Numbered from the stretch's first letter, positions 52,808-62,141 are shown. The stretch is 64,000 bases of DNA from Paludibacterium paludis (GCF_018802605.1 NZ_CP069161.1:2976001-3040000), one strand, 5' to 3'. Numbers and translations are program-made. Notes: a model not told the origin generated them from the letters alone.

Positions 52808-55800
52808 ATGGCCGACTACAATCTGACGGTCCCGTCCGGAGCCAATGCGTTCCAGCACAACGGAACGCAATACGCCCCCGGCGACAGCTACAGGACCAGC
52901 GATCCGTGCGACGCGCTGGCGTTTTACAACTCCTATGTCACCACCAATCCGGACGGGGGCCGCAGCAACGGCACACCGGATTTCTGGCAAAACATGGAAA
53001 AGGCCTGTCCGGCGGGCGCCGGCGGTACTCCGGCCCCGGCGCCCGCCGCGCCGCCCAACGAAACCGCCGCGGCCGCCACGGGCGGCGACTCGGCGCAACA
53101 GCAAGGGGCGCCCGCGACGGCCAATCCGCCGGTTCAGGGCCAAAGCCCGCCCCAGCCGGGAGGCGAAGCGCCGCCGGAGCAGCCCCAACCCGGCCAGCCG
53201 CACCAGACCCATGGCGGCGAACAGGCGCGGCAGACCGCGCACGGGGGCGATCCGGTGGACCTGTTCCGCGGCGCGCTGGTGCTGGACGAGACCGATCTGA
53301 TGGTGCCGACCGCGGCCATGACGCTGGCCATGATCCGCCACTACCGCAGCGGCGCGCCCAACCGCGGCCCGTTCGGCTGGAACTGGGATCACAACCACAA
53401 CGTGTTTCTCAGGGAACTGGCCTCGGGACACGTCGCGCGCTGGGACGGCGCGCTGCACGAGGACCTGTTCCGGCTGCGGGGAACGGATTTCGAGTCGGCG
53501 CCCGGCGTATTCCAGATTCTCGAGGCGGTCGCCGGCCAGCCGCAAACCTACCGGATCCGCGGCGACAACGGCCTTGTCTGGCAGTTCGAGCGGCCCGCGG
53601 GCTGGACGGACGCCGAACGCATCCCGCTCGCCGAAATCCGCGACCAGCACGGCAACCGCCTGCGCTACACCTACGACACCGCCAACCGGGTGGCCGAGGT
53701 GCGCGACGACGATGACCGTTTCCTGCAGTTCGCCTATGGCGAGTGCGGCCTGCTCGAGGCGGTGCGCGATCACGCCGGCCGCCTCGTCCGGTACCTGCAC
53801 GAAGCCGAAGTCGAGCATCTGTCCTGCGTGCGCTTTCCCGCGACGGCCGACCATCCGGAAGGGACCGCGCGCTATTACGACTACGCGCCGCAGGATGCCC
53901 TGCCCGAACTGCGCCACAACCTGATCCGCATCGAGGACCAGGAAGGCCGCACCTACCTGGAAAACGACTACGAGCCTGACCCGGCCGACTTCGCCTTCGC
54001 TCGGGTAACCACGCAGCGCTACGGCGATTATGTGTTCCAGTACCGCTACACGCCCATCCAGTACGTGCCGATGGACACCCTGTTCATCAACGTGCCTTCG
54101 CTGCGGGTGGAGGTGATGGCGCCGGACTATGGTGTCACCACACACACCTTCAATTATCGCGGCGACCTGCTCGATCACCGTCTGCGCCTGGTGAAGGACG
54201 GCACCTACCGCGTCTGCGTGTCCACCAGCGAGTACGACGATCAGGGCAACCGGATCGCCGTCACCGATCCGGACGGCCGCCAGGAGCTGTGCCTGTATGA
54301 CCACACCAATCCCGACGCGAGAATGCGCGGCAAGCTGCTGCGCCGGGAAGTGAGCGCGGCCGCGGGATTCCCGGCCGCGAGCCGCATCGTCTGGCGCGGC
54401 GAGTACGAGCCCGATTACGGCATGCTGCGGCGCCAGACCGACGAAGCGGGCGCCGAAACGCGCTACGAGTACGACTTCGATATCGCGCCGGGGCCGGGCA
54501 ACACCGGCGCGTTGCGCCGCGTGACGCACCCGGTGGCCATCCTGCCCGACGGCACCGCGCAGCCCGCCGTCACGCGCTACGAAACCGGCGCGCGCGGCCA
54601 GGTCACGGCGGTGATCGCGGCCAACGGCACACGCGAGGAAATGGAATACGGCGCGGCCGGCAACGCGCGCGGCCTGCTGGTGCTGCGCCGCACCGACGCC
54701 GGCGGCGCCGCCATCGAGGAGCGTTTCGACTACGACGCCTACGGATTTCCCGCGCGGATGACGGATGGCACCGGCGCCGAGCGCCGCCAGGTCCGCAACG
54801 CGCTCGGGCAAATCGAACGGTATGTCGCGCCACCCATCGGCGGAGCCACGGTCGAGCTCGTCACCCACTACGATTCGGACGGCAAGATTTCGGCCGTGGA
54901 CCGGCCGCGCGGCGACTACAGCGATGGCGTGATCGGCGCGGCCACGCACATCACCGACCTCATCGAGCGCGATGTGCTCGGCCATCCGGTGCGCCTGGTG
55001 CTGGCGGCGAATACCGCGAGCGCGCGCGTCATCGAACAGGTCAGCGACTACCGCGGCCTGTCCGAAACGGCCACCGGACCGGACGGCGCCCTGCAGCGCA
55101 CGCAGTACGACGAGCGCGGCCTGCCGCTTCTGGAGGCCGCCGAAGGCGCGGACGGCAGCCGCGCGGCGACCCGGCGCGTCTACGACCGCAGCGGCCGGGT
55201 GGTGCGCCTGCTGCAAGGCCCGGCCGGGGAGCGGGAAACCCGCTTCAGCTACGACGGCTTCGGCCGGCTGCGCGCGATCGACCACCCCAACGGCAGCACC
55301 AGCCGCTTCACCTGGGGCGCGCGCGACCTGCTGGCCGGCGAAGAGCTCGAAGGCGATCCGGGCGACGGCTCGCGCCGGCTGCTGTCGCGCAAGTCCTACG
55401 ACTACGACGCCCGCCAGCGGCTGATCCGCACCCGCGAAGCCGCCTTCCGGGACGACCCGGCCGCGGCGGTCGAGCTCACGGAAACCTATTTCTACGACGA
55501 GGTGAACCAGCTGCGCCGCATTGTGAATCCGCGCGGCGGCGTGACGATCCAGGACTACGACGGCGCCGGGCGCATCACGCGGCTGGCCGACCCCGAAGGC
55601 AACGAGCAGGTCTACGAGCACGACGGCGCGGGACGCATCGTGGCGGTGACCTTCCGCGACAGGGAAGGCGGCGGCGTGCGCGCGCGGCGCTGGCAAACCC
55701 TCTACGACGCGCGCGGCCGGCGTATCCGCGCCATCGAACCGGACGGCACCGAAACGCGCGAAGACTACGACGACCGCGACCTGCCGGTGCGCCGCGCCGA

Positions 55801-58537
55801 ACCCGCGGGCGTGGTGCGCGAACGGGTGTTCGGCGCGTTCGGCGAGCTGTTGCGCGACACCCTCGACCCGGCCGGGCTGAACCTCGTCAACCGCTGGGAC
55901 TACGATGCGCGCGGCCGGCCGGTGCGCTACACCGACCCCGCGGGGCAAACCAGCACCTACGGCTACGACGGCATCGGCCGCCTGGTGTCCACCGCGTACC
56001 CGGGAGGACTCGTCAGCACCCGCGATTTTGACAGCGCCGGCCAGCTCGCCTCGGAAAGCGTCGCCGGCGGCCCGGTGTTGCAATTCGGCTACGATGCCGC
56101 CGGACGCCTCCGTTCACTGCATAGCGCGGGGGCGGGACCGGTGGCCGCGCTCGCCGATCACACTTTCGCCTACGACGGTTGCAACCGGCTGGTGAGCGCC
56201 AGCGCGGGCGGCATCGCCATCGAGCGGCGTTTCGACAGCCGCGGCCGACTGGTCCGCGAGGCGCAAAACGGCGTGGCGCTCGAGCTGTTCCACGACGACC
56301 TGGCCGGCACGCGCGAGCGCCGCTGGCCCGACGGGCGGATCGAACGGCTCGGCACGGACCTGAACGAGCGCGTCACCTCGATCCACCGGCTCGCCGCCGG
56401 AGCGCTCGGCTCGGGCCCCGAGGAGCTCGCCGAGGTGACGTATTCGGGCCCGCGCCATTTCGGTTCGGCCACCCTGGCGCTCGCCACCACCCAGTCGGCC
56501 ATCTACGACGCCAGAAAACGCGTGGTGGAGCTCGCCTGCGAGGCGGGCGGCGCGACGCCGGCGCGGGTGCGCTACGCCTATGACGCGCGCAGCCTGCGCC
56601 GCGCCGAGCTGATCGACACCCATGCGCCGCGGCTGCGCGGCTACCGCTATGACCGGCGCGACCGGCTGATCGCGTCGGCGGACGGCATCCCGGCCGCGCT
56701 CGGCATCGCCGACACCCAGGCGCAGCACGATGCGGCGATCGCGCTGATCGATGCCAAGGCCGCCGCCGCTCCCCGGCGCGACGGCTACGACCATGACGCG
56801 GCCGACAACCGGACCCGGCACAGCGAAAGCGGATCGCCGGACGTGCTGTACAGCTACGCGCCCGGCCACCGCCTGACCGGCGCCGGCGCCACGGCGATGA
56901 GCTATGACAGCGAAGGCACGCGCCGCGCCGAGGGCGCCCGAAGCTACGACACCGATGCGCTGGGCCGCATTCTGCGGGCCGCGGACGGCGCGACAACGCG
57001 CATGGCGATCGTCTACGACGCGCTCGGCCGTCCGGCGCGCATTACCGAGAACGGCGTTACACGCTCCCTGCACTACTTCGGCGAAGAAATCTGGCAGGAG
57101 AGCGGCGCGGGCGGCCCGCTGCGGCAGTTCACGCCCCACCCGGCGCTCGCCGGGACGCTGGCGATCCACGAAGCGGGCGCGACCTGGCTTGGCGTGTACG
57201 ACGGCCGCCTGAACCTCACCGCGCTATTGGACACGAACGGCCAGCGGGTGGAGCAATACCGTTACCGGGATTTCGGCGCGCCCGAAATCCTTGACGGCGC
57301 GGGCAACCCGCTGGCCGCGAGCGTGGCGGGCGCGGGGCCGGTGTTCGGCGGCATGATCCATCTGCCGTCCACCGGCCTGTACCTGTCGCGCCGGCGCCTG
57401 ATGGATCCCGTCAACGGCGTGTTCCTGAGCCTCGATCCGCTGGGCTATGTGGATTCGCCGTCGCTGTACGCGTATGCTTCGCAGGATCCGGTCAACCTGA
57501 TCGATCCGAACGGCGAGTTCCCCTTCCTCGCGGTGCTGGCGGTGATGGCGGTGGGCGCCGCCATCGCGGGAGGCATGAACGCCACGCGCCAGGGCATCCA
57601 GATCGCCGAGGGCAGCCGCCGGGAGTTTTCCTGGGGAGAGCTTGGGCTGAGCACGGGCATCGGCGCGGTCGCCGCGCCGGTGCTGGTGGCCGCGCCGGAA
57701 CTGGCCGTGCCGCTCGCCGCCTACGGCGTGGCCGGCGGCGTCGACCAGCTGGCGCAGGGCAACTACGCGACGGGCACCTTCGACATCGTCACCTCGGTGG
57801 CGCCTTTCGGCTTCAAGGGGCCACGCACCGCGTCCTTCGGCCAGGGCACCCGCTTCGGCCAGATGCGCGGACTTGGCGAGAGCGCCTCGTGGTCGACGCG
57901 CTTCGGCCGTTTCAACCAGCTGGACGCTTCGCTGCGCACTACCGCGAGCGACGCCTGGAACCGCCGCTTCTATCGGGGCACCACCTATTACGAAGCCCTG
58001 GAAGCGCAGGACAACAACCTGTTGAACCTGGATCAGGTGCTCGGCCGGCAGCATGCCGCGACCGCGCCGCCACGGCTCGGCCCCGGCCTGTATTTCACCG
58101 AGGCGCTGGAGCCGCCCGCGCAAGGCAGCGCGCCCTACTGGGCCGATGTGCATGGCGGCGGCGGGCGCGGCGGCGGTCCGGCGGTGCTCGAAGCGCGCCT
58201 CCCCAGGCTTTCCTGGTGGTGGCTGAGCCGCCGGGAAGGCGTGGTGTCCGGCGTGCCGCAGCCGGATTTCCCGCTCACGCCGTCCACGCTGGAAACCTTC
58301 GTGCCGGAGGGGCTCGCGCCGTGGTTCAACCAGCGGGCGACCTGGCGGGTGCTGCCGGATACCCCGCTGCCGGGACCGGACTACTCGCCGCTGTGGCCGA
58401 CGCTGTTTTCGCCGCCACTGCGCATGCAGGACCGGGCGGCGCCCGACGCGTCGGGCACGGGCCGGACAGGCGGCGGCGCGGCGGCGCGGCCGGACACGCC
58501 CGCCGCGTCCGGACCGGGAAGCTCAGGAAAAAAATAA
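52808..58537 (+). CDS. Rhs/YD-repeat polymorphic toxin with ADP-ribosyltransferase-like C-terminus
   Basis: A 1909-residue protein. Residues 1-70 form a short unique domain; 71-150 are a Pro/Gln-rich linker; then DUF6531 (GGDPVDLFRGALVLDETDL, IRHYRSGAPN), many YD repeats (YDARGRPVRYTD, YGYDGIGRLVS and others), and the Rhs core end DPLGYVDSPSLYAYASQDP at 1543 with DPNG at 1566. A hydrophobic Ala/Gly-rich segment follows (about 1570-1600). The variable tip has FYRGTTYYEA (Arg1723), GPGLYFTEAL (Tyr1762) and a later acidic residue (Glu1829 in TLETF), the R-Y-E-like order of ADP-ribosyltransferases. No PAAR domain and no Sec signal are present. The toxin activity is inferred. Confidence 0.9.
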   Translation: MADYNLTVPSGANAFQHNGTQYAPGDSYRTSDPCDALAFYNSYVTTNPDGGRSNGTPDFWQNMEKACPAGAGGTPAPAPAAPPNETAAAATGGDSAQQQGAPATANPPVQGQSPPQPGGEAPPEQPQPGQPHQTHGGEQARQTAHGGDPVDLFRGALVLDETDLMVPTAAMTLAMIRHYRSGAPNRGPFGWNWDHNHNVFLRELASGHVARWDGALHEDLFRLRGTDFESAPGVFQILEAVAGQPQTYRIRGDNGLVWQFERPAGWTDAERIPLAEIRDQHGNRLRYTYDTANRVAEVRDDDDRFLQFAYGECGLLEAVRDHAGRLVRYLHEAEVEHLSCVRFPATADHPEGTARYYDYAPQDALPELRHNLIRIEDQEGRTYLENDYEPDPADFAFARVTTQRYGDYVFQYRYTPIQYVPMDTLFINVPSLRVEVMAPDYGVTTHTFNYRGDLLDHRLRLVKDGTYRVCVSTSEYDDQGNRIAVTDPDGRQELCLYDHTNPDARMRGKLLRREVSAAAGFPAASRIVWRGEYEPDYGMLRRQTDEAGAETRYEYDFDIAPGPGNTGALRRVTHPVAILPDGTAQPAVTRYETGARGQVTAVIAANGTREEMEYGAAGNARGLLVLRRTDAGGAAIEERFDYDAYGFPARMTDGTGAERRQVRNALGQIERYVAPPIGGATVELVTHYDSDGKISAVDRPRGDYSDGVIGAATHITDLIERDVLGHPVRLVLAANTASARVIEQVSDYRGLSETATGPDGALQRTQYDERGLPLLEAAEGADGSRAATRRVYDRSGRVVRLLQGPAGERETRFSYDGFGRLRAIDHPNGSTSRFTWGARDLLAGEELEGDPGDGSRRLLSRKSYDYDARQRLIRTREAAFRDDPAAAVELTETYFYDEVNQLRRIVNPRGGVTIQDYDGAGRITRLADPEGNEQVYEHDGAGRIVAVTFRDREGGGVRARRWQTLYDARGRRIRAIEPDGTETREDYDDRDLPVRRAEPAGVVRERVFGAFGELLRDTLDPAGLNLVNRWDYDARGRPVRYTDPAGQTSTYGYDGIGRLVSTAYPGGLVSTRDFDSAGQLASESVAGGPVLQFGYDAAGRLRSLHSAGAGPVAALADHTFAYDGCNRLVSASAGGIAIERRFDSRGRLVREAQNGVALELFHDDLAGTRERRWPDGRIERLGTDLNERVTSIHRLAAGALGSGPEELAEVTYSGPRHFGSATLALATTQSAIYDARKRVVELACEAGGATPARVRYAYDARSLRRAELIDTHAPRLRGYRYDRRDRLIASADGIPAALGIADTQAQHDAAIALIDAKAAAAPRRDGYDHDAADNRTRHSESGSPDVLYSYAPGHRLTGAGATAMSYDSEGTRRAEGARSYDTDALGRILRAADGATTRMAIVYDALGRPARITENGVTRSLHYFGEEIWQESGAGGPLRQFTPHPALAGTLAIHEAGATWLGVYDGRLNLTALLDTNGQRVEQYRYRDFGAPEILDGAGNPLAASVAGAGPVFGGMIHLPSTGLYLSRRRLMDPVNGVFLSLDPLGYVDSPSLYAYASQDPVNLIDPNGEFPFLAVLAVMAVGAAIAGGMNATRQGIQIAEGSRREFSWGELGLSTGIGAVAAPVLVAAPELAVPLAAYGVAGGVDQLAQGNYATGTFDIVTSVAPFGFKGPRTASFGQGTRFGQMRGLGESASWSTRFGRFNQLDASLRTTASDAWNRRFYRGTTYYEALEAQDNNLLNLDQVLGRQHAATAPPRLGPGLYFTEALEPPAQGSAPYWADVHGGGGRGGGPAVLEARLPRLSWWWLSRREGVVSGVPQPDFPLTPSTLETFVPEGLAPWFNQRATWRVLPDTPLPGPDYSPLWPTLFSPPLRMQDRAAPDASGTGRTGGGAAARPDTPAASGPGSSGKK

Positions 58538-58549
58538 CCGGGGATACCC

Positions 58550-59092
58550 ATGCACGTGGTTTGCCGCACCTTCGAACAGCTGGACGCCCTGGCGCCGGAC
58601 GAGCGCCCCGCGCCGCGCCCGGACCGCTCGGTCATCGTGCCGGCCATGGCCGAGTACATCCGTTTCACAGGCAAACAGATCGGCATGCCCACACTGCGCT
58701 TTGACGGGCGGCGCGAATGGCTCAGCGACGGCGCGCAGTTGATACTGGCATTGCGCCTCGCCGGACGCGCGGCTCCGGTGTACTGCCTGCGGCATGGCGC
58801 GCCGCCCGACGAAGGGGAGCCGTTCGGCCCGGACTGGGCACAGCGGACCGGCTCGGATGCCCGTTTGATCACCTTCGCCGCGCCCCCTGATGACGCGCAG
58901 CGGGAAGTGCTCCACGGCGCGTGGCCGGTGCCGCCGCAACCGGTGAGCGAGCTCTCCTGGGGCTGGAACGAAACGGACGCCTCCACCCTGCCCGACTGGC
59001 TCGCCTGGCTGCGATCCGTGGCCGCGCAACGGCCGGGACTGCCGCCCGTCGCGGCGGTGAACGGTCGGCGGGCGGTGTTTCCGCCGCCCTGA
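58550..59092 (+). CDS. Candidate immunity protein of the Rhs toxin
   Basis: A 180-residue soluble protein starting 12 bp after the rhs stop codon. It is Pro/Trp-rich (AWPVPPQPVSELSWGWNE) with a mixed strand/helix pattern and no signal peptide. I do not recognise a family. In polymorphic toxin loci the small gene directly after the toxin usually encodes its cognate immunity protein, which is the only basis for the role. Confidence 0.6.
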   Translation: MHVVCRTFEQLDALAPDERPAPRPDRSVIVPAMAEYIRFTGKQIGMPTLRFDGRREWLSDGAQLILALRLAGRAAPVYCLRHGAPPDEGEPFGPDWAQRTGSDARLITFAAPPDDAQREVLHGAWPVPPQPVSELSWGWNETDASTLPDWLAWLRSVAAQRPGLPPVAAVNGRRAVFPPP

Positions 59093-59097
59093 GACCC

Positions 59098-59742
59098 CTA
59101 TCCCGGCAGGCGTTCGAGCAAAGCGTCGGTGGTGATGACAGCGCCGAAATGGTGAATGATGTTTTCCAGGACATGGGCCCGCTGCCCCGCCGTGAAGGCC
59201 GGGGCCGCGTCGCCGACCACCGTCACCTCGTAGCCCAGATCGTGGGCGTGGCGCAGCGTCGACTCCACGCACACATGCAGCGCGAAACCGGTCAGATAAA
59301 GGTGATCGATGCGGTTGTTGCGCAAGAAGGGGTCCAGGTTGGAATTGGCCAGCACGCTGGCTCCCGAGCGTCCGGCCACCACGAACTCGCCACGGCGCGG
59401 CACGAAAGGTTCGGCGAAGCGGACCCGCTCCGGATCACGCCAGGTCCCGGCCCGGGGAATCGCGCCCTTCAGTCCCGACTTGTTCTCCCCTTTCGCGAAC
59501 ACCAGGCACTCCGGATCGTCGACCAGCGACAGGCCGGCATGCACCACCCGCACACCACCGGCGCGGGCCCGCTCAAGAAGACGCGCGGCATTGTTCACCG
59601 CCGCCTCGAACTGCGGCCTGTCCCGCATCAGCCGGTTCAATGCGCCGTCGGGATCCAGCCATTCGTTCTGGAATTCAATAAAGATCAGCGCGCTACGATC
59701 GGTTTCGAACGCGGCGGCGTCACGGGGTTCTTCAGGATTCAT
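59098..59742 (-). CDS. Isochorismatase-family hydrolase under MerR control
   Basis: A 214-residue cysteine hydrolase. The catalytic cysteine is in GFALHVCVESTLRHA. The usual catalytic Asp position reads Glu (FIEFQNEWLDPDG), a form seen in one subgroup of the family, and the lysine position lies in VVAGRSGASVLANS without an obvious Lys. It may therefore be a divergent hydrolase. The gene is the second of a merR unit on the same strand, with a MerR-like site in its own upstream region. Confidence 0.85.
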   Translation of the reverse strand: MNPEEPRDAAAFETDRSALIFIEFQNEWLDPDGALNRLMRDRPQFEAAVNNAARLLERARAGGVRVVHAGLSLVDDPECLVFAKGENKSGLKGAIPRAGTWRDPERVRFAEPFVPRRGEFVVAGRSGASVLANSNLDPFLRNNRIDHLYLTGFALHVCVESTLRHAHDLGYEVTVVGDAAPAFTAGQRAHVLENIIHHFGAVITTDALLERLPG

Positions 59743-59794
59743 CGCTCTTGCTCCTCACAAAGTGACGTGGACCTCACCAAGCAATATAAACCTT

Positions 59795-59810
59795 ACGTCA
59801 ACTGTAGATT
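59795..59810. promoter_or_regulatory. MerR-type site upstream of the hydrolase gene
   Basis: ACGTCAACTGTAGATT, 53 bp before the hydrolase start. It shares 13 of 16 positions with the site upstream of the merR gene (60263-60278) in the same orientation. Confidence 0.5.
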
Positions 59811-59847
59811 AATAACCAAAAAACGGGCGGACCGGCGCCGCCCCGCC

Positions 59848-60249
59848 TCAGCGGGCCTTGCCCGCCTCTTCGATCAGGGTTTTCATGCGGGCGATGTTCG
59901 CCACCAGATCGAGCTCGAAGCCGCGCAGCTCGTCGAGCTTGCCGCGCGTGACCGCCAATTGCGCCTCGAGCATCCGCAGCACCTTTTCCTTGCCGCGGAT
60001 CCCCGTCGCCTCCTCGAAATACAGATCGATCACTTCGCCGATCTCGTCAAGGCTCAGGCCCAGGCGCTTGAGCGCCGCGATCTTCTCCAGGCGCCGCACC
60101 GCCTCTTCGTCGTAATAACGGTAGCCCACCCCCTCGCGCTCGGCCGGGCGCAGCAGCCCGATGCGTTCGTAGTAATGGATGGTGCGGTGGCTCACGCCGG
60201 CGCGCCGGGCCAGTTCGCCGATCTGCAGCAGGGAATCGGGAGACGACAT
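59848..60249 (-). CDS. MerR-family transcriptional regulator
   Basis: A 133-residue regulator. The N-terminal winged helix reads LQIGELARRAGVSHRTIHYYERIGLL, then YRYYDEEAVRRLEKIAALKRLGLSLDEIGE (cited in parts), followed by a coiled coil (KVLRMLEAQLAVTRGKLDEL). No cysteine metal site is present, so it is not a mercury- or copper-type sensor. Start at 60249 fits the family (MSSPDSLLQIGEL); the 15-codon upstream extension overlaps the presumed operator. Confidence 0.92.
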   Translation of the reverse strand: MSSPDSLLQIGELARRAGVSHRTIHYYERIGLLRPAEREGVGYRYYDEEAVRRLEKIAALKRLGLSLDEIGEVIDLYFEEATGIRGKEKVLRMLEAQLAVTRGKLDELRGFELDLVANIARMKTLIEEAGKAR

Positions 60250-60262
60250 TGAAACAAACCTG

Positions 60263-60278
60263 ACGTTATATGTAGATT
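60263..60278. promoter_or_regulatory. MerR-type site upstream of merR
   Basis: ACGTTATATGTAGATT, 14 bp before the merR start, nearly the same as the site at 59795-59810. Suggests autoregulation plus control of the hydrolase. Confidence 0.5.
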
Positions 60279-60329
60279 CAAAGATAGCAGCCATGCGACA
60301 AGCATGTCAACCCAACGCCGCAGATCATC

Positions 60330-60968
60330 TCATGTCCTGGCATCCGGCCACGCCAGACGGCACGCCAATCCGAAAAACACCCCACCCAGCAGCAAGCGCG
60401 GCAACCGGCCGGAGCCCGTGCCCTGACGCAGACGATCCGCCAGCCGGGACGCCAGCACAATCACCACACCGTTCACCAGCAGGCCGATCAGGTTCAGCAC
60501 CGTCGCCAGCGTCATGATCTGCAGCACGACGGAATCGCCGCCGCCGGTCTGGATGAATTGGGGAAACAGCGCAAGGACGAACAGGGCCATCTTGGGATTG
60601 AGGAGGTTGGTAAACAGCCCTTGGGCAAAGATGCGCCCGCCCGTCGCGCCCGAGCCCGTGCGCGGCGCGTCAGAGATCGATGCCCTGGCGGAGAGGGTTT
60701 TCCAGGCGAGGTACAGCAGATAGGCCGCGCCCGCGAAGCGCACCGCATCGTAAGCGAATGGCACCGCCAGAAACAGCCGGGACAAGCCCAGCGCCGCCAC
60801 CAGCGCATGGCAGTAGGTGCCGGCCTGGATGCCGGCCAGCGTGGCGAAGCCTGCGCCCCGCCCCTGGCTTGCGGAACGCGAAGCGATGAGCAGCATGTCG
60901 GGACCGGGCGTGGCGGCCAGCGCGAGGCATGCCACCGAAAACAGTGCGAGGGTATCGAGGGAGAGCAT
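60330..60968 (-). CDS. LysE/RhtB-family amino acid exporter
   Basis: A 212-residue inner-membrane protein with six hydrophobic segments. The N-terminal signature is ATPGPDMLLIASRSASQGRGAGFA, then GIQAGTYCHALVAALGLS, AGAAYLLYLAWKTL and FAQGLFTNLLNPKMALFVLALFPQF (parts cited). Exports amino acids such as homoserine, threonine or lysine; specificity unknown. Confidence 0.93.
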   Translation of the reverse strand: MLSLDTLALFSVACLALAATPGPDMLLIASRSASQGRGAGFATLAGIQAGTYCHALVAALGLSRLFLAVPFAYDAVRFAGAAYLLYLAWKTLSARASISDAPRTGSGATGGRIFAQGLFTNLLNPKMALFVLALFPQFIQTGGGDSVVLQIMTLATVLNLIGLLVNGVVIVLASRLADRLRQGTGSGRLPRLLLGGVFFGLACRLAWPDART

Positions 60969-61096
60969 GAAGAATCTTTCGTGACAGGCGAAAGGAAAGT
61001 CATTTTACGGTCGCCCCCTCTCGTTCACAAGCGGCCGGAGAAGCTCCTCGCGAGCCAGCCAAAACGCCATCGCCCCCCGACCGCTTGACCCGGCAA

Positions 61097-61306
61097 TCAG
61101 GCCGCGTGGCTGTGTTTCTCCCGTTCGATGATTTCCAGGGCGGCACGGGCCAGAAAACCGGGCCTCGTATCGAGGACCGCGCTGACGTGCCGGGCGAGAA
61201 CAAAACGCGGCATACTCACATTGAAACGGGATGGCACGGCATCGAGCTCCGACATGGCGACCTCCACGTCGTCCCGGACAGCACCACGATAGTCCGGATT
61301 CTGCAT
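61097..61306 (-). CDS. Unrecognised 69-residue ORF
   Basis: Reads MQNPDYRGAVRDD at the start, then SRFNVSMPRFVLARHVSAVL and a helical end EIIEREKHSHAA. It looks protein-like in composition but could be the surviving 3' part of a broken gene, because its upstream frame runs into the lysE-like remnant. No family recognised. Confidence 0.3.
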   Translation of the reverse strand: MQNPDYRGAVRDDVEVAMSELDAVPSRFNVSMPRFVLARHVSAVLDTRPGFLARAALEIIEREKHSHAA

Positions 61307-61312
61307 ATTGAA

Positions 61313-61403
61313 CCGCCCCGGGCTTGCGGAACGCGAAGCGATGAGCACCAGTGCGGCGGCTAACGGCCACAAAAAACGGCGCGAGGGTATCACTGGAAAG
61401 CAT
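61313..61403 (-). pseudogene. 5' fragment duplicated from the LysE-family gene
   Basis: The fragment begins MLSSDTLAPFFVAV, close to MLSLDTLALFSVAC of the intact gene at 60968, and contains an exact run with it over CTTGCGGAACGCGAAGCGAT and the adjoining bases. About 30 bp within it are missing or changed, shifting the frame. It is a truncated, decayed copy located some 350-440 bp upstream of the intact gene. Confidence 0.65.
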
Positions 61404-61484
61404 CCATGGCCTACCGGAAAAACCTCGCTCATGCGGAGGAACACTCCTGCGGCAACTCGATACTCACCAGCAGCCATCGAGACG

Positions 61485-62141
61485 CTAGGGCTTAACCGCA
61501 AACGGCGCCTGCTGCTGGTTCGCAGCGGCACTCGCGGGCTGGGTCAGTATATCTGTCGAAGTTTGCAATCATCGGGGTCTGGACGAAGGAAGCGAGGCGT
61601 GCGAGGCCTATCTCTCGCGCCACAAGACCGCCCTGCGGTTCGCCAGGACCAACCGCCAATTGATCGCGCAGCGCATACTGGCGAGACTGCGCGGCGAAGG
61701 CACGCGGGTGATCGATATCGACCACAACATGCTCGCCAGCGCGACGGTCGGCAATGTGCGAGGCTGGCAGCACCGCAAGGGGGGCGACACCGGTGGATCG
61801 GGGTTGTCATTCCCGGTTCGCGCGGCGATTACAGTTATCTGGTCGAGCCCGTGGCGGACGAGATCAGCCTGTTTTCCCTTGCGCATGGCGCGGGGCGCAA
61901 ATGGATGCGCAGCGAGTGCAAGGACCGGCTGTCCTCCCGCTATTCCCCGCAACAACTGAAACGCACCGCCCCGGGCAGTCATGTCGTGTGCGACGACCGG
62001 CAACTGCTTTTCGAAGAGGCGCCGGAAGCCTACAAGAGCATCGGCACGGTGATCGAATCGTTGCGCGAAGCGGGCCTGATCCACGTGATCGCGCGACTCA
62101 AACCGGTGCCGACCTACAAACCCCGCGGGGAGTCCGTCTGA
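61485..62141 (+). pseudogene. Truncated, frameshifted rtcB2 (PrfH-associated RNA ligase)
   Basis: Only the C-terminal part of an RtcB-type 3'-phosphate RNA ligase remains, spread over two frames. Frame 1 gives LLLVRSGTRGLGQYI; a shift near 61557-61570 leads to NHRGLDEGSEACEAYLSRH, FARTNRQLIAQRIL and IDIDHNM; a second shift near 61790-61800 restores frame 1 with VVIPGSRGDYSYLVEP, FSLAHGAGRKWMRSE and CDDRQLLFEEAPEAYK. The N-terminal half is absent, and the HSGSRG metal-binding histidine is Arg. The gene ends overlapping prfH by one base, so the pair was once an operon. Confidence 0.85.

Noticed and set aside
52733..56083. Open frame of 1116 codons on the minus strand inside rhs
   Set aside because: Antisense of the YD repeats; composition is rich in Arg/His/Val/Gly with no family motifs, while the plus strand has clear Rhs features.
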